Assembly (NCBI RefSeq): GCF_002479325.1
Contig: NZ_DLMO01000059.1
Coordinates: 3,861 to 43,599, forward strand
Reading direction: 5' to 3'
Length of the DNA stretch: 39,739 nt
Origin: Brevundimonas sp. UBA7534
GTDB lineage: Bacteria; Pseudomonadota; Alphaproteobacteria; Caulobacterales; Caulobacteraceae
The position numbers were made by a program, and so were the translations under genes. Below, piece by piece: positions 1 to 9,276 of this stretch. Position 1 is the stretch's first letter; every line of letters starts with the position of its first letter. Under the pieces are notes generated by a model. It saw nothing but the letters and a program-made list of their open reading frames with translations. It had not been told where the DNA came from and made no database searches.

Positions 1-5
1 TAGCT

Positions 6-157
6 GGCCCTACCGCGCTTAGCGCTGCTTGAGGGCGTGTTTGCCGGCCCTATCGCGCTTAGCGCTGCTTGAGGGCGTGTTTGCCGGCCCTATCGCGCTT
101 AGCGCTGCTCTTTTGCTTGGCCTACCGCGCTTCGCGCTGCTTGAGGGCGAGTTGGCG
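6..157. repeat. 40-bp tandem repeat, about 3.5 copies
   Basis: Two near-identical 40-bp units lie head to tail at 6-45 and 46-85, differing at one base (taccg or tatcg). A truncated third copy follows at 86-109 and a diverged fourth at 119-157. Each unit contains the short palindrome GCGCTTAGCGC followed by GCTGCTTGAGGG. The block lies downstream of the sppA stop. No spacers separate the copies, so this is a tandem array and not a CRISPR. A related single copy lies at 13329-13367. Confidence 0.9.
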
Positions 158-183
158 ATCCTCCCCCGCGAGCGGGAGAGGAT
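158..183 (-). terminator. Hairpin downstream of sppA
   Basis: A 12-bp inverted repeat with one mismatch (arms 158-169 and 172-183) lies a few bases after the sppA stop. It would fold into a strong GC-rich stem in the sppA transcript. There is no clear U-run after it, so it may be an mRNA-stabilising or weak termination element and not a classic intrinsic terminator. Confidence 0.5.
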
Positions 184-187
184 ATTT

Positions 188-2014
188 TCAAAGCGGCTGG
201 TCGGCCAGGACGACGGCGCCTTCGCTGCGCATCCGTTCGCCCTCGATGCGGCGCATCACCGCCTGGGCCTGGGGGTCGGCCATGACGCCGCCGATGGTGA
301 CCAGGGCGCGGGCGGCCTCGGTCTGGACGCCGAAGGCTTCCGACAGGGCTTCCCACGGCGAGCGGACCTTGGGGAAGTGCTTGAAGCGCACCGGCTGGTC
401 GGCCGGCAGCCTGGCCAGTTCCTTGGCCTTGACGACGGCCTCGGTCAGGCCGCCCAGTTGGTCGACCAGACCCAGCGGCAGGGCCTGGGCGCCGGTCCAG
501 ACGCGGCCGCGCGCGATCTCGCGCACTCGGTCGGCGGGCAGCTTGCGGCCGGTCGACACCCGGGTGATGAAGTCGTCGTAGATCCGATCCATCGAGGCCG
601 AGAAGTCGGCCCGCTGTTCGGGCGTGAAGGCCTGGGCCGGCGAGAAGGCGTCGGCGTATTGGCCGCCGACCGACAGGCCGCGCATGTCCACGCCGAAGCG
701 GCCCAGCGCCTCCGCCACCACGAACTTGCCGCCGAACACGCCGATGGAGCCGGTGATGGTCGAGGGCTGGGCAACGATCCAGTCGGCCTGGGAGCTGATC
801 CAGTAGCCGCCCGAGGCGGCGTAGTCGCCCATCGACACGACGACCGGCTTGCCGGCCGCCCGCGCCGCGCGCACGGCCGCCAGAATCTGCTCGGAAGCCT
901 CCGGCGAACCGCCGGGCGACGAGACGCGAAAGACGATGGCCTTCACGTCCTTGTCCTGGATGGCGTCGTAGATGGCCTCGGCCGTATCGTCGGAACGGAT
1001 CATGGCGCCGCCGCCGAAGGGGCTGGCCGACCCGCCGCGCCCGGTGACGATGGCCCCCTCCCCGCCGACGATGGCGATGGCGTTGCGGCCCGAACCCTCG
1101 CGCGCGCCCTTGTCGGAGGCGTACTTGGCCAGTTCGACGATCTCGGCGCCGCGGCCGGCGCGCATCTTGATCTCGGCCTCGGCCTCCTCGACCTGGCCGA
1201 TCTTGTCCACCAGGCCGTTGGCGCGAGCCTGTTCGGCCGAATAGGGACCGGCCTCGACCAGGGCCTTGACGGCCTCCGGCGTCGACTTACGATCGCGCGC
1301 CACATGGGCCAGGGCGCTGTCGTAGAGGGCGGTCATCCACGCGGTCTGCGCCTCGCGGTGGGCGGGGGTGTAGTCGCTCTGGGTGTATTCGTTGACGGCG
1401 TTCTTGTACTCGTAGCGCTGCTCGAAGTCGGCGCGCACGCCGTATTTGTCGAAGGCCCGGCCCAGGAACAGATTGTTGGTCGCCAGGCCCGTGGCCTGGA
1501 AGCCGGCGGTGTTCTGCATCCACAACTCGGACGCCGCCGCCCCGATCATGTAGGACGAGATCGCGGTCCCGGCCGGCATGAAGCCCTGGCTGTGGGCGAT
1601 CACCGGCTTGCCCGACGCCTTGAAGCGCACGATGGCCTGACGCAGTTCGTCGGCGGCGGCGGGGGTGATCCCGGCCTCGGGCAGGCGGATCAGCAAGCCC
1701 TTCACGCTGCGGTCGTCCTGGGCCTGGATCAGGGCGTCGACCACCTGGAGGGTGGACAGGCCGCCGCCGGCGAAGACGGCGAACGGATCGGTCGACGGCT
1801 GGTCGCTGATCCCTTCGCGCAGGTCCAGTTCCAGCACGGTGGCGGCGGGGGTGGCGGGCTTGGACGAACCGGCGGCGATGGCGAAGGTCAGCAGCACCAC
1901 CGGCACCACGACGAGGAACAGCACCAGCCCGGTGAACACGCCGAGCACGGTCAGGAAGAACTGTTTCAAAGGAGGGGATCCCGCAGACGGCCGCCGTTGG
2001 CCGCCCATCAGCAT
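188..2014 (-). CDS. sppA: Signal peptide peptidase SppA, 67K type
   Basis: SppA is a membrane-anchored serine/lysine protease that degrades cleaved signal peptides. The 608-residue protein has an N-terminal membrane segment (about residues 20-48) followed by two tandem SppA domains, as in the long E. coli-type enzyme. The expected catalytic lysine is K204, in YEYKNAVNEY, and the nucleophile is S401, in DYAASGGYWIS; both match the E. coli K209/S409 contexts. The ATG at 2014 has no good ribosome site. A TTG at 1969 would give the start MKQFFLTV, which resembles relatives, so the first 15 residues are doubtful. The gene is divergent from panD and is followed by a hairpin and a tandem repeat. Confidence 0.95.
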   Translation of the reverse strand: MLMGGQRRPSAGSPPLKQFFLTVLGVFTGLVLFLVVVPVVLLTFAIAAGSSKPATPAATVLELDLREGISDQPSTDPFAVFAGGGLSTLQVVDALIQAQDDRSVKGLLIRLPEAGITPAAADELRQAIVRFKASGKPVIAHSQGFMPAGTAISSYMIGAAASELWMQNTAGFQATGLATNNLFLGRAFDKYGVRADFEQRYEYKNAVNEYTQSDYTPAHREAQTAWMTALYDSALAHVARDRKSTPEAVKALVEAGPYSAEQARANGLVDKIGQVEEAEAEIKMRAGRGAEIVELAKYASDKGAREGSGRNAIAIVGGEGAIVTGRGGSASPFGGGAMIRSDDTAEAIYDAIQDKDVKAIVFRVSSPGGSPEASEQILAAVRAARAAGKPVVVSMGDYAASGGYWISSQADWIVAQPSTITGSIGVFGGKFVVAEALGRFGVDMRGLSVGGQYADAFSPAQAFTPEQRADFSASMDRIYDDFITRVSTGRKLPADRVREIARGRVWTGAQALPLGLVDQLGGLTEAVVKAKELARLPADQPVRFKHFPKVRSPWEALSEAFGVQTEAARALVTIGGVMADPQAQAVMRRIEGERMRSEGAVVLADQPL

Positions 2015-2193
2015 AGAGAGGGCCGCGTCCCCGTCAAATGAACGTCCGGCAATGCGTGTCAGCCCCTATCGCGCCGCAGCACGGCCACCGCTGCGATGCA
2101 GCAGGAGCGATTGATAGGCCCGCGTGAAATCCCTATATGAGCGGCCTCAGAGCGAGGGCCTGTCGCCCCGCGCATCCGTTCGGGAGACCCGCC

Positions 2194-2550
2194 GTGCTGG
2201 TCACCATGATGAAGTCCAAGCTGCACCGCGCGACGGTGACGCAGGCCGATCTCGACTACGAGGGTTCGATCGCCATCGACCGCGACCTGCTGGACGCGGC
2301 CGGCATCTTCGCCAACGAGCAGGTCGACGTGCTGAACATCACCAACGGCGCGCGCTTCACCACCTACGCCATCGAGGCCCCGCGCGGGTCCAAGGTGATC
2401 GGCGTCAACGGCGCCGCCGCGCGCCTGGTGCAGAAGAACGACAAGGTGATCGTGGTCACCTACGGCCAGCTGGAGCAGGAAGAAGCCCGCCAGTGGGAGC
2501 CGAACGTCGTGCTGCTGGACGACCACAACGCCATCAAGCGCGCGGCCTGA
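2194..2550 (+). CDS. panD: Aspartate 1-decarboxylase PanD
   Basis: PanD makes beta-alanine from L-aspartate for pantothenate and coenzyme A synthesis. It is a cytoplasmic pyruvoyl enzyme that activates itself by cleaving a Gly-Ser bond. With the GTG start at 2194 the protein is 118 residues and begins MLVTMMKSKLHR. The self-cleavage pair then falls exactly at G24-S25 (DYEGSIAID), the same numbering as E. coli PanD, which is why this start is preferred over an upstream ATG at 2137. The length is normal for the family. It is a single gene facing the convergent GGDEF/EAL gene, with only 16 bases between the stops. Confidence 0.95.
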   Translation: MLVTMMKSKLHRATVTQADLDYEGSIAIDRDLLDAAGIFANEQVDVLNITNGARFTTYAIEAPRGSKVIGVNGAAARLVQKNDKVIVVTYGQLEQEEARQWEPNVVLLDDHNAIKRAA

Positions 2551-2566
2551 ACCGGGCTGAACCGCC

Positions 2567-4234
2567 CTACGCCGAGCGCTGCTTCAGCGGCGCAGTCCCG
2601 TCGGCCAGGCTTTCGGCCAGATAGACCTCGGCTTCCTGGGCCGGCAGGGCCTGGGCGTAGCCGAAGCCCTGGCCGTAGTGGCACTGGGCCTCCAGCAGCA
2701 GGCGGGCCAGTTCGGCGTTCTCCACGCCCTCGGCCACCACTTCCAGCGCCAGGTCGCGGCCCAGGTTGACCACCGACTTGACGATCTTGGCCGACCCCTC
2801 GTCCTTGTTCATCGTCAGCACGAAGTAGCGGTCGATCTTCAGCGTGTCGAAAGGCAGCTTGGCCAGGTAGGACAGCGACGAGAAGCCGGTTCCGAAGTCG
2901 TCCAGCGCCAGCGAGGCGCCGACCGCCTTCAGCTGCTGCAGCACCTCGGCGGCGCGCGTGGTGTCGCGCATGATGTCGCCCTCGGTGACTTCCAACTTCA
3001 GGGCGCCGCGCGGCAGGTTGCTGTCCTTGATGATCCGCTCGACATCCTCGACCAGGTGACGGCGCTCGATCTCGCCGACCGACAGGTTGACGCTGCAGAA
3101 CAGCTTGCCGGCCAGGGGGTGGCGGTCCAGCCATTCGGCCAGCTGGCGCGCCGACTGGGTCATCATCAGCAGGCCCAGGTCGTTCATCATGCCCAGGTCG
3201 TTGGTCAGGCCCAGGAATTCGTCCGGCGGCACCAGGCCGCGACGGGGGTGGCGCCAGCGCGCCAGCGCCTCGAAGCCGGCGACGGCGCCGGTCTTCAGGT
3301 TCACGATCGGCTGGAAGAAGGGGGTGATCTCGCCGCGGACGAAGGCGTTGCGCAGGTCCGCCTCCAGCGCCAGGCGGCTGAGGCTGTCGCTTTCCAGGGC
3401 GCGGCCATAGGCGGCCGAGCCGCCGCGCCCGGCGCCCTTGGCCGATTCCACCGCCAGCTCGACGCGGCGCAGGATCTCGGCCGGATCGGGCGCGTCGGGC
3501 CCGCCCTCGACCACCACCGCGCCGATGGAGACGGTGGGATAGATGTCGAAACCGGCCATGCGCAGCGGCTGCTCCAGCGCCTCGCGCATCCGTTCGCCCC
3601 CGCCGGTTCCCCCGCGCTTCACCCGAACGGCGAACTCGTCCTCGCCGATCCGGGCGGGCGAGCAGTCCTCGGAAAACGCCGCCGACAGACGCGACCCCAG
3701 CGCCGACAGCACCAGATCGGCCCGCTCATGCCCCAGGGCTTCGTTCAGGCGGCGCAGGCGGTCCAGATCGCCGACCACCACCTCATAGTCCCCCGGCTGC
3801 GCCAGGGTTTCCGCCACGCGAACCAGAAAGGTGCGCCGATCCAGCAGGCCGGTCAGCGTATCCCGGTCGGCGCCTGCGAACTTGGTTTCCAGGGCGACGA
3901 TGCCCGCCGCACGCAGGCCGTCCTCCAGCCAGACGCCGCGCCACAGGCAGGTCTCGGCCCCGCGCATCCGCAGCCGCACCGCGACCTCGGTTCCCTCGTC
4001 CTGGGGCTTCAGCATCTTCTCGGCCAGCGCCCGGTCCTGCGGCATGGCCGAGGCCACGAAGCCCGCGCCCGAACATTCCGGCGCCAGCGGCCCCAGCCCC
4101 AGCGGACGGGTCGCGCCGGCGAAGCGGATCTGATCTTCGGACGGGGTCCACACCCACAGCGCCGTGTCGGCCGCCGCGAGCGCCTCGATGGCGGTCGTGG
4201 CGTCCCAAGCCAGCGATCTGGGTCGCGTGTTCAA
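2567..4234 (-). CDS. GGDEF/EAL protein, probable c-di-GMP phosphodiesterase
   Basis: This cytoplasmic protein has an N-terminal PAS-like sensor region (about residues 10-115), a GGDEF domain (about 120-280) and an EAL domain (about 295-545). Numbering is from the TTG at 4234, just after the upstream gene's stop. The diguanylate cyclase signature is degenerate: GEDEF at 197-201 replaces GGDEF, although DTLTGLLDRR is intact. The EAL domain looks catalytic, with EAL at 322-324, N383, TEGD near 416, DDFGTG at 445-450, K466 and AEGVE at 501-505. It therefore probably hydrolyses c-di-GMP, with the GGDEF domain acting as a GTP-sensing or structural module. An alternative TTG at 4294 would overlap the acetyltransferase gene upstream. 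Confidence 0.92.
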   Translation of the reverse strand: MNTRPRSLAWDATTAIEALAAADTALWVWTPSEDQIRFAGATRPLGLGPLAPECSGAGFVASAMPQDRALAEKMLKPQDEGTEVAVRLRMRGAETCLWRGVWLEDGLRAAGIVALETKFAGADRDTLTGLLDRRTFLVRVAETLAQPGDYEVVVGDLDRLRRLNEALGHERADLVLSALGSRLSAAFSEDCSPARIGEDEFAVRVKRGGTGGGERMREALEQPLRMAGFDIYPTVSIGAVVVEGGPDAPDPAEILRRVELAVESAKGAGRGGSAAYGRALESDSLSRLALEADLRNAFVRGEITPFFQPIVNLKTGAVAGFEALARWRHPRRGLVPPDEFLGLTNDLGMMNDLGLLMMTQSARQLAEWLDRHPLAGKLFCSVNLSVGEIERRHLVEDVERIIKDSNLPRGALKLEVTEGDIMRDTTRAAEVLQQLKAVGASLALDDFGTGFSSLSYLAKLPFDTLKIDRYFVLTMNKDEGSAKIVKSVVNLGRDLALEVVAEGVENAELARLLLEAQCHYGQGFGYAQALPAQEAEVYLAESLADGTAPLKQRSA

Positions 4235-4250
4235 GGCGTTCAGGCCCCCT

Positions 4251-4853
4251 TCAGGACGACGTTCGGCCGCCGCGATCGATCTCGTCCGCGACAAGGCCGA
4301 ACAGCAGATGGTCTGCCCACTCCCCGTTAATTTTCAAATAAGCGCGGGCGTATCCTTCCTGGCGGAAGCCGGATTTCTCCAGCACGCGGCGTGAGCCGGT
4401 GTTGGTCGGCAGGCAGGCGGCCTCCAGCCGGTGCAGCTCCAGCCGGTCGAAGGCGTAACGCACCAGGGTCCGCACCGCCGCGGTTGCGACGCCCTGGCCG
4501 GCGTAGGGACGGCCGATCCAGTAGCCTATCGTCCCGGTCTCGGCGACGCCGCGCCGGACATTGGACAGGGTGACGGCGCCGAACAGCGTCGCCCCGTCCT
4601 CGCTGAGGACGAAGAAGGGCCAGGCGTTGCCCAGCTCCATCTCGCGCGCATAGATCGCCAGCCGGCGCTTGAAGGCGGCCTTGGTCAGGTCGTCCTCGGG
4701 CCAGGCCGGCTCCCACGGCTGGAGGTAGTCGCGCGACCCCTCGCGCAGCTGGGACCAGGCGGCATAGTCGGACGCGCGCGGCGGGCGCAGGCGCACGCCG
4801 TCGCCGCGGACCATCGGTCCGGTCGCGTCGATCATCCAGTCCAGCAGGGCCAT
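4251..4853 (-). CDS. GNAT acetyltransferase, RimJ/RimL type
   Basis: This 200-residue GCN5-related N-acetyltransferase transfers acetyl from acetyl-CoA, in the RimJ family typically to a protein N-terminus such as that of ribosomal protein S5. The family pattern is clear: GVRLRPPRASDYAAW near the start, GTIGYWIGRPYAGQGVATAA for acetyl-CoA pyrophosphate binding, and the C-terminal NTGSRRVLEKSGFRQEGYAR motif. The ATG at 4853 gives the start MALLDWM; longer forms add unconserved residues. The GGDEF/EAL gene follows directly and may be cotranscribed. The substrate cannot be read from sequence, so no symbol is assigned. Confidence 0.9.
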   Translation of the reverse strand: MALLDWMIDATGPMVRGDGVRLRPPRASDYAAWSQLREGSRDYLQPWEPAWPEDDLTKAAFKRRLAIYAREMELGNAWPFFVLSEDGATLFGAVTLSNVRRGVAETGTIGYWIGRPYAGQGVATAAVRTLVRYAFDRLELHRLEAACLPTNTGSRRVLEKSGFRQEGYARAYLKINGEWADHLLFGLVADEIDRGGRTSS

Positions 4854-5059
4854 GGCGCGAACCCTAACGCGCGAACCGGCGATTGGCGACGGGCGGCACG
4901 CGAACTTGATTTCCGCGCCGCGACAGAGCATCAGGGCGGCCTCACCTTGGACCCGGCCCTGCACGCAGGCGACGGGTGGCTATCCCGGCCGCCGATCCGC
5001 CGGGAAACCGAGCCGCCGAGCCCCGAGAGGCCGGCGCGGCTCATCCAGATGAAAATCGA

Positions 5060-6544
5060 ATGTCCATCATCGCCTCAGCGCGCCAGCAATGGCTCGCCAA
5101 TCCTCGCCGCGACCTGCTGGCGGGGACCGTCGTGGCCCTGGCCCTGATCCCGGAAGCCATCGCCTTTTCCATCATCGCCGGGGTCGACCCGGCGGTCGGC
5201 CTGTACGCCAGCGTGGTCATCGCCGTGACCATCGCCTTCGTCGGGGGCCGCCCGGCCATGATCTCGGCCGCCACCGGGGCCATGGCCCTGCTGATGGTCA
5301 CCCTGGTGCGCGACCACGGCCTGGAATACCTCTTCGCCGCCTCCATCCTGTGCGGGGTTTTCCAGATCGGCGTCGGCCTGTTGAAGCTGGGCCGCTACAT
5401 CAAGTTCGTCAGCCGCAGCGTCATGACCGGCTTCGTCAACTCCCTGGCCATCCTGATCTTCCTGGCCCAGATGCCCGAGCTGATCGGCCGGGGCTGGATC
5501 ACCTACGCCCTGGTCGCGGCGGCCCTGGTCGTCATCTATGGCTTTCCGCGCCTCACCAAGGCCGTGCCCTCGCCGCTGGTCGCCATCGTGGCCATCAGCG
5601 CCCTGGTCATCGTGCTGGAGCTGGACGTGCGCACCGTGGGCGACATGGGCCAGATGCCCGCCGCCCTGCCCGCCTTCCACCTGCCCGCCGTGCCGTTGAC
5701 CTGGGAGACCTTGGTCATCATCGCGCCGATCTCGGCGACCCTGGCCTTCGTCGGGCTGCTGGAAAGCCTGCTGACCGCCAATCTGATCGACGACATCACC
5801 GACACGCCGTCGGACAAGGACCGCGAGACGCGCGGCCAGGGGATCGCCAACATCCTGTCGCCCCTGTTCGGCGGCATGGCCGGCTGCGCCATGATCGGCC
5901 AGTCGATGATCAATGTGACCTCGGGCGCGCGGGGGCGGCTGTCCACCCTGTGGGCCGGCCTGTTCCTGCTGTTCCTGATGCTGGCGCTTCAGGACTGGGT
6001 GGCGCGGATCCCGATGGCGGCGCTGGTGGCGGTCATGATCATGGTGTCGATCGGCACCTTCGACTGGGGATCGGTGCGCAAGCTGCGCTCGACGCCGCTT
6101 CAGTCCTCGATCGTCATGATCGCCACGACCGTGACGGTGGTGGCGACCCACGACCTGTCCAAGGGCGTCATCCTGGGCGTGCTGCTGTCGGCGGTCTTCT
6201 TCATGCGCAAGCTGGGCAAGACCCTGAGCGTGACCGAGATCGAGACGCCCGAGCCCGGCGTGCTGCGCTATCGCGTGACCGGCCAGCTGTTCTTCGCCTC
6301 GGCCGACCTGTTCGCCGCCAGCTTCGAGCACCACGGCCATCCGACGCGGGTCGAGATCGACATGAGCGACGCGCATCTGTGGGACCTGACCGGGGTGGCG
6401 GCGGTGGACAAGGTGGTCTTCCGCTACCGCCGGCAAGGCGCCGAGGTGGTGGTCACGGGCATGAACGCGGCGGCGCGCACCCTGGTCGAGCGTGTCGGCC
6501 GTTTCGAGAAACAGCACCTGCCCGAAACGGCGGGCGCCCACTGA
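5060..6544 (+). CDS. SulP family inorganic anion transporter with STAS domain
   Basis: This 494-residue inner-membrane protein has the SulP fold: around a dozen hydrophobic segments from about residue 20 to 395, then a short C-terminal STAS domain (about 410-490). The N-terminal LLAGTVVALALIPEAIAFS stretch is the classical SulP signature in TM1. Family members move sulfate, bicarbonate, or similar anions, often with Na+ or H+. The anion used here cannot be decided. The ATG at 5060 is the first start before the conserved region; the ribosome site is weak. It is divergent from the acetyltransferase gene across 206 bases, which must hold both promoters. Confidence 0.92.
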   Translation: MSIIASARQQWLANPRRDLLAGTVVALALIPEAIAFSIIAGVDPAVGLYASVVIAVTIAFVGGRPAMISAATGAMALLMVTLVRDHGLEYLFAASILCGVFQIGVGLLKLGRYIKFVSRSVMTGFVNSLAILIFLAQMPELIGRGWITYALVAAALVVIYGFPRLTKAVPSPLVAIVAISALVIVLELDVRTVGDMGQMPAALPAFHLPAVPLTWETLVIIAPISATLAFVGLLESLLTANLIDDITDTPSDKDRETRGQGIANILSPLFGGMAGCAMIGQSMINVTSGARGRLSTLWAGLFLLFLMLALQDWVARIPMAALVAVMIMVSIGTFDWGSVRKLRSTPLQSSIVMIATTVTVVATHDLSKGVILGVLLSAVFFMRKLGKTLSVTEIETPEPGVLRYRVTGQLFFASADLFAASFEHHGHPTRVEIDMSDAHLWDLTGVAAVDKVVFRYRRQGAEVVVTGMNAAARTLVERVGRFEKQHLPETAGAH

Positions 6545-6602
6545 GCGACGGAATCGCCCGCTCCGCGCGTTAGGAGAAATGGCGGGGGAACGGAGACGTC
6601 CC

Positions 6603-8030
6603 ATGGCTTCATCCTCGATAGACGCGGCCGTCGCCGTGACCCGGCTGGGCCTGGGCGCGCGTCCGGGCGAGATCGACCGCGTCGCCGCCGATCCGCGCGG
6701 CTGGCTGCGGGCGCAGATCCGTCCCGACGGCGCGCCCGTTCCGGCGGGCGAAAGTCGCGACACGGCGACACGGGTGGCGCAATACATCGCCTATCAGTCG
6801 GACCGCGGCGCCGGCCGGAACGCGGCGGCCGCCGACGCCGAGGCGCGACGAAAAGCCCGCCAGGCGGGACGGCGCGCGCTGGCCGAAGGCACGGCGCAGG
6901 CCTTTTTGGCCCGCGCCGACCTGGCGGCCACGACCGACCAGGGCTTCGCCGAGCGCTGGGCTCTGTTCTGGTCGAACGCGTTGAGCGTCTCATCGACCAA
7001 GTTCGCCGCCGGCGTCTTCCTGGGCCAGTACGAGGCCGAGGCCATACGCCCGCACGTCTTCGGCCGGTTCGACGACCTGGTCCTGGCCGCCGAACAGCAC
7101 CCGGCCATGCTGCTCTATCTGGATCAGGCGCGCTCGGCCGGGCCGGGCAGCGCGGCGGGGCGGCGACGCGAGGTCGGGCTGAACGAAAACCTAGCCCGCG
7201 AGATGATGGAGCTGCACACCGTGGGCGCCGATGGCGGCTACGACCAGGCGGACGTCACCGAACTGGCGCGCGCCCTGACCGGCTGGTCCGTGCCGACCGC
7301 GCGCGACGCACGGCCCCGCAGCGGAGCCCGCCGCGGATTACGCCGCGCGACGGGACCGACGACAGCCCCGCAAGATGGCTTCCTCTTCCGCGCCAATCTG
7401 CACGAGCCGGGCGCGCGGACCGTGATGGGCAAGACCTATCCGGGCGGCGGGCCGCAGCAGGGCGAGGCGATCCTGCGCGACCTGGCCCGCCACCCCGCGA
7501 CGGCGCGGCGCTTGTCGCGGCGACTGGCCGCCCATTTCGTGGCCGACGATCCGCCCCCGGCCCTGGTCGCGGCGCTGGAGGCGGCCTGGACCCGCTCGGG
7601 CGGCGATTTGGCCGAGGTCGCCCGCGCCCTGATCGCGGCGCCCGAGACCTGGGCGCCCATGCCTGCCAAGATCAAGACGCCCTATGAGTTCGTCGTCTCG
7701 GCCCACCGCGCCCTGGACACGCGGCCGCGCCGACTGCCGCCGCTTCGCCAGGCCCTGGCCGGAATGGGCCAGCCGATGTTCGCCCCGCCTTCTCCCGAGG
7801 GCTGGCCGGACACGGCCGCCGACTGGGCCGGGCCGGACGCGCTGGTCAAGCGGCTGAACTGGGCCAAGACCGCCGCCGACCGGGCGACGCAGGACGACCC
7901 GAGCGCCGTCGCCGCCGCCGCGGTGGGAGTACGGTTGGGCGAGCGCACCCGCCTGGCCGTGGCCCGCGCCGAAAGCCGGCCCGAGGCCCTGACCCTCTTT
8001 CTCATGTCGCCGGAGTTCCAACGCCGATGA
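6603..8030 (+). CDS. DUF1800 family protein
   Basis: This 475-residue protein matches DUF1800. It carries RLGLGARPGEI near the N-terminus, the central LNENLAREMMELHTVGADGGY block, LTGWSV, and a C-terminal FLMSPEFQRR typical of the family. The biochemical function is unknown. The start at 6603 is supported by GGAGAC about 6 bases upstream. No signal peptide is visible, although its partner has a Tat-like leader. The stop overlaps the start of the DUF1501 gene (ATGA), so the two are translationally coupled. Such DUF1800-DUF1501 pairs are common in Proteobacteria and Planctomycetes. Confidence 0.92.
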   Translation: MASSSIDAAVAVTRLGLGARPGEIDRVAADPRGWLRAQIRPDGAPVPAGESRDTATRVAQYIAYQSDRGAGRNAAAADAEARRKARQAGRRALAEGTAQAFLARADLAATTDQGFAERWALFWSNALSVSSTKFAAGVFLGQYEAEAIRPHVFGRFDDLVLAAEQHPAMLLYLDQARSAGPGSAAGRRREVGLNENLAREMMELHTVGADGGYDQADVTELARALTGWSVPTARDARPRSGARRGLRRATGPTTAPQDGFLFRANLHEPGARTVMGKTYPGGGPQQGEAILRDLARHPATARRLSRRLAAHFVADDPPPALVAALEAAWTRSGGDLAEVARALIAAPETWAPMPAKIKTPYEFVVSAHRALDTRPRRLPPLRQALAGMGQPMFAPPSPEGWPDTAADWAGPDALVKRLNWAKTAADRATQDDPSAVAAAAVGVRLGERTRLAVARAESRPEALTLFLMSPEFQRR

Positions 8031-9217
8031 CCCCTTTCGCCATGAACCGTCGCACGCTCCTGGCCGCCGCGTCCGCCGGGATCGGCCTGGCCTTCGCCGG
8101 CCGCGCCGCCGCCCAGGCCGCCGGCCCGCGCAACAAGCTGGTGGTCATCATCGCCCGCGGCGCGATGGACGGCCTGTCCGTGACCGTGCCCCATGCCGAT
8201 GCAAACTATGTCGCGCTGCGCGGCGGCCTGGCCGTCCCCCCGCCCGGAGAGGCGGACGGCGCGCTGGACATGGCCGAGGGCTTCGGCCTGCACCCGGCGC
8301 TGACGGGTCTGCATGACCTGTATGGCCAGGGGCGGATGCGGTTCGCGCCGGCGGTGGCCCTGCCGGTGCGGATACGGTCTCACTTCGACGCCCAGGACGT
8401 GCTGGAGAACGGAGGCGAGGGCCTGCGCCAGCAGACCGACGGCTGGCTGAACCGGGCGATGGCGGCGGCGGGCGGGACCACGCTGCGCGGTCTGTCGATC
8501 GGCGCGCAAACGCCGCTGATCCTGCGGGGCGCGGCGCCCGTCTCGTCCTGGGCGCCGGGCGGCCGGGTGCGCGGCGAGGACCGCATCGCCTCCCTGTTGC
8601 AGGACCTTTATGTCGACGACCCGATGCTGGGCCAGAACCTGGCGCGCGGCCTGGCGACCGAGGCGCTGGTCGCCCAGGACCAGGGCATGGAAGGGGGGCC
8701 TGCCTTGCGCCGCAACGACGTCCAGGGCCTGGGACGCGCGGTCGCCCGCCTGATGAGCGGGGACGAGGGAGCCGACGTCGTCGCCGTCTCCCTGGACGGA
8801 TGGGACACCCACGCCGGCCAGAAGGCGCAGCTGCAGGCGCGGCTGACCGGGCTCGATCAGCTGATCGCCGGATTGAAGGACGGGCTGGCCGGCCAGTGGG
8901 ACCGCACCGTCGTCGTGGTCGCCACCGAGTTCGGCCGCACGGCCCGCGCCAACGGCACCCAGGGCACCGACCACGGCACCGGCTCCTCCTTGCTGATGGC
9001 CGGCGGCGCGCTGAAACCGGGCGGGCCGATCGGCGACTGGCCGACCCTGGCCGAGAACCGACTGTTCGAAGACCGCGACCTGGCGCCCACCCTGGACATC
9101 CGCTCGGTGTTCAAGGGGGTCCTGCGCGATCATCTGGGGCTGGACCGTGCGGCGCTGGATCAGCGTGTGTTTCCCGGCAGCGCGACCGAGGCGCCGGTTC
9201 TGGACGGCCTGGTCTGA
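8027..9217 (+). CDS. DUF1501 family protein, Tat-exported
   Basis: This 396-residue protein belongs to DUF1501, which has the alkaline phosphatase/sulfatase-like fold. It begins with a twin-arginine type leader (MNRRTLLAAASAGIGLAFAG) and an AQA cleavage-like site, implying periplasmic export in a folded state. Conserved family segments include NKLVVIIARGAMDGLSVT, SHFDAQD, VSLDGWDTHAGQ and VVVATEFGRTARANG, followed by DHGTGSS; the Asp and His residues in these could bind metal. The start overlaps the DUF1800 stop; an in-frame ATG at 8042 would begin directly at the Tat motif. Substrate unknown. Confidence 0.92.
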   Translation: MTPFAMNRRTLLAAASAGIGLAFAGRAAAQAAGPRNKLVVIIARGAMDGLSVTVPHADANYVALRGGLAVPPPGEADGALDMAEGFGLHPALTGLHDLYGQGRMRFAPAVALPVRIRSHFDAQDVLENGGEGLRQQTDGWLNRAMAAAGGTTLRGLSIGAQTPLILRGAAPVSSWAPGGRVRGEDRIASLLQDLYVDDPMLGQNLARGLATEALVAQDQGMEGGPALRRNDVQGLGRAVARLMSGDEGADVVAVSLDGWDTHAGQKAQLQARLTGLDQLIAGLKDGLAGQWDRTVVVVATEFGRTARANGTQGTDHGTGSSLLMAGGALKPGGPIGDWPTLAENRLFEDRDLAPTLDIRSVFKGVLRDHLGLDRAALDQRVFPGSATEAPVLDGLV

Positions 9218-9276
9218 GCGACCGGGGCAATGGAACCGCCACGTGCGCGGATCGCTATGCCGTCAGGAGGTTCCTC

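Noticed and set aside
6..157. Possible CRISPR array
   Set aside because: Units are contiguous with no unique spacers, and there are no cas genes.
29..2041. 670-codon open frame on the plus strand opposite sppA
   Set aside because: Antisense shadow of a conserved gene; translated repeats and Gly/Ala/Arg bias only.
2678..4330. 550-codon plus-strand frame opposite the GGDEF/EAL gene
   Set aside because: Antisense to intact EAL catalytic motifs; no recognisable domain.
5075..6787. 570-codon open frame on the minus strand opposite the SulP gene
   Set aside because: Composition is His/Gln/Asp/Gly-rich reverse-complement noise; the SulP frame has clear membrane helices and motifs.
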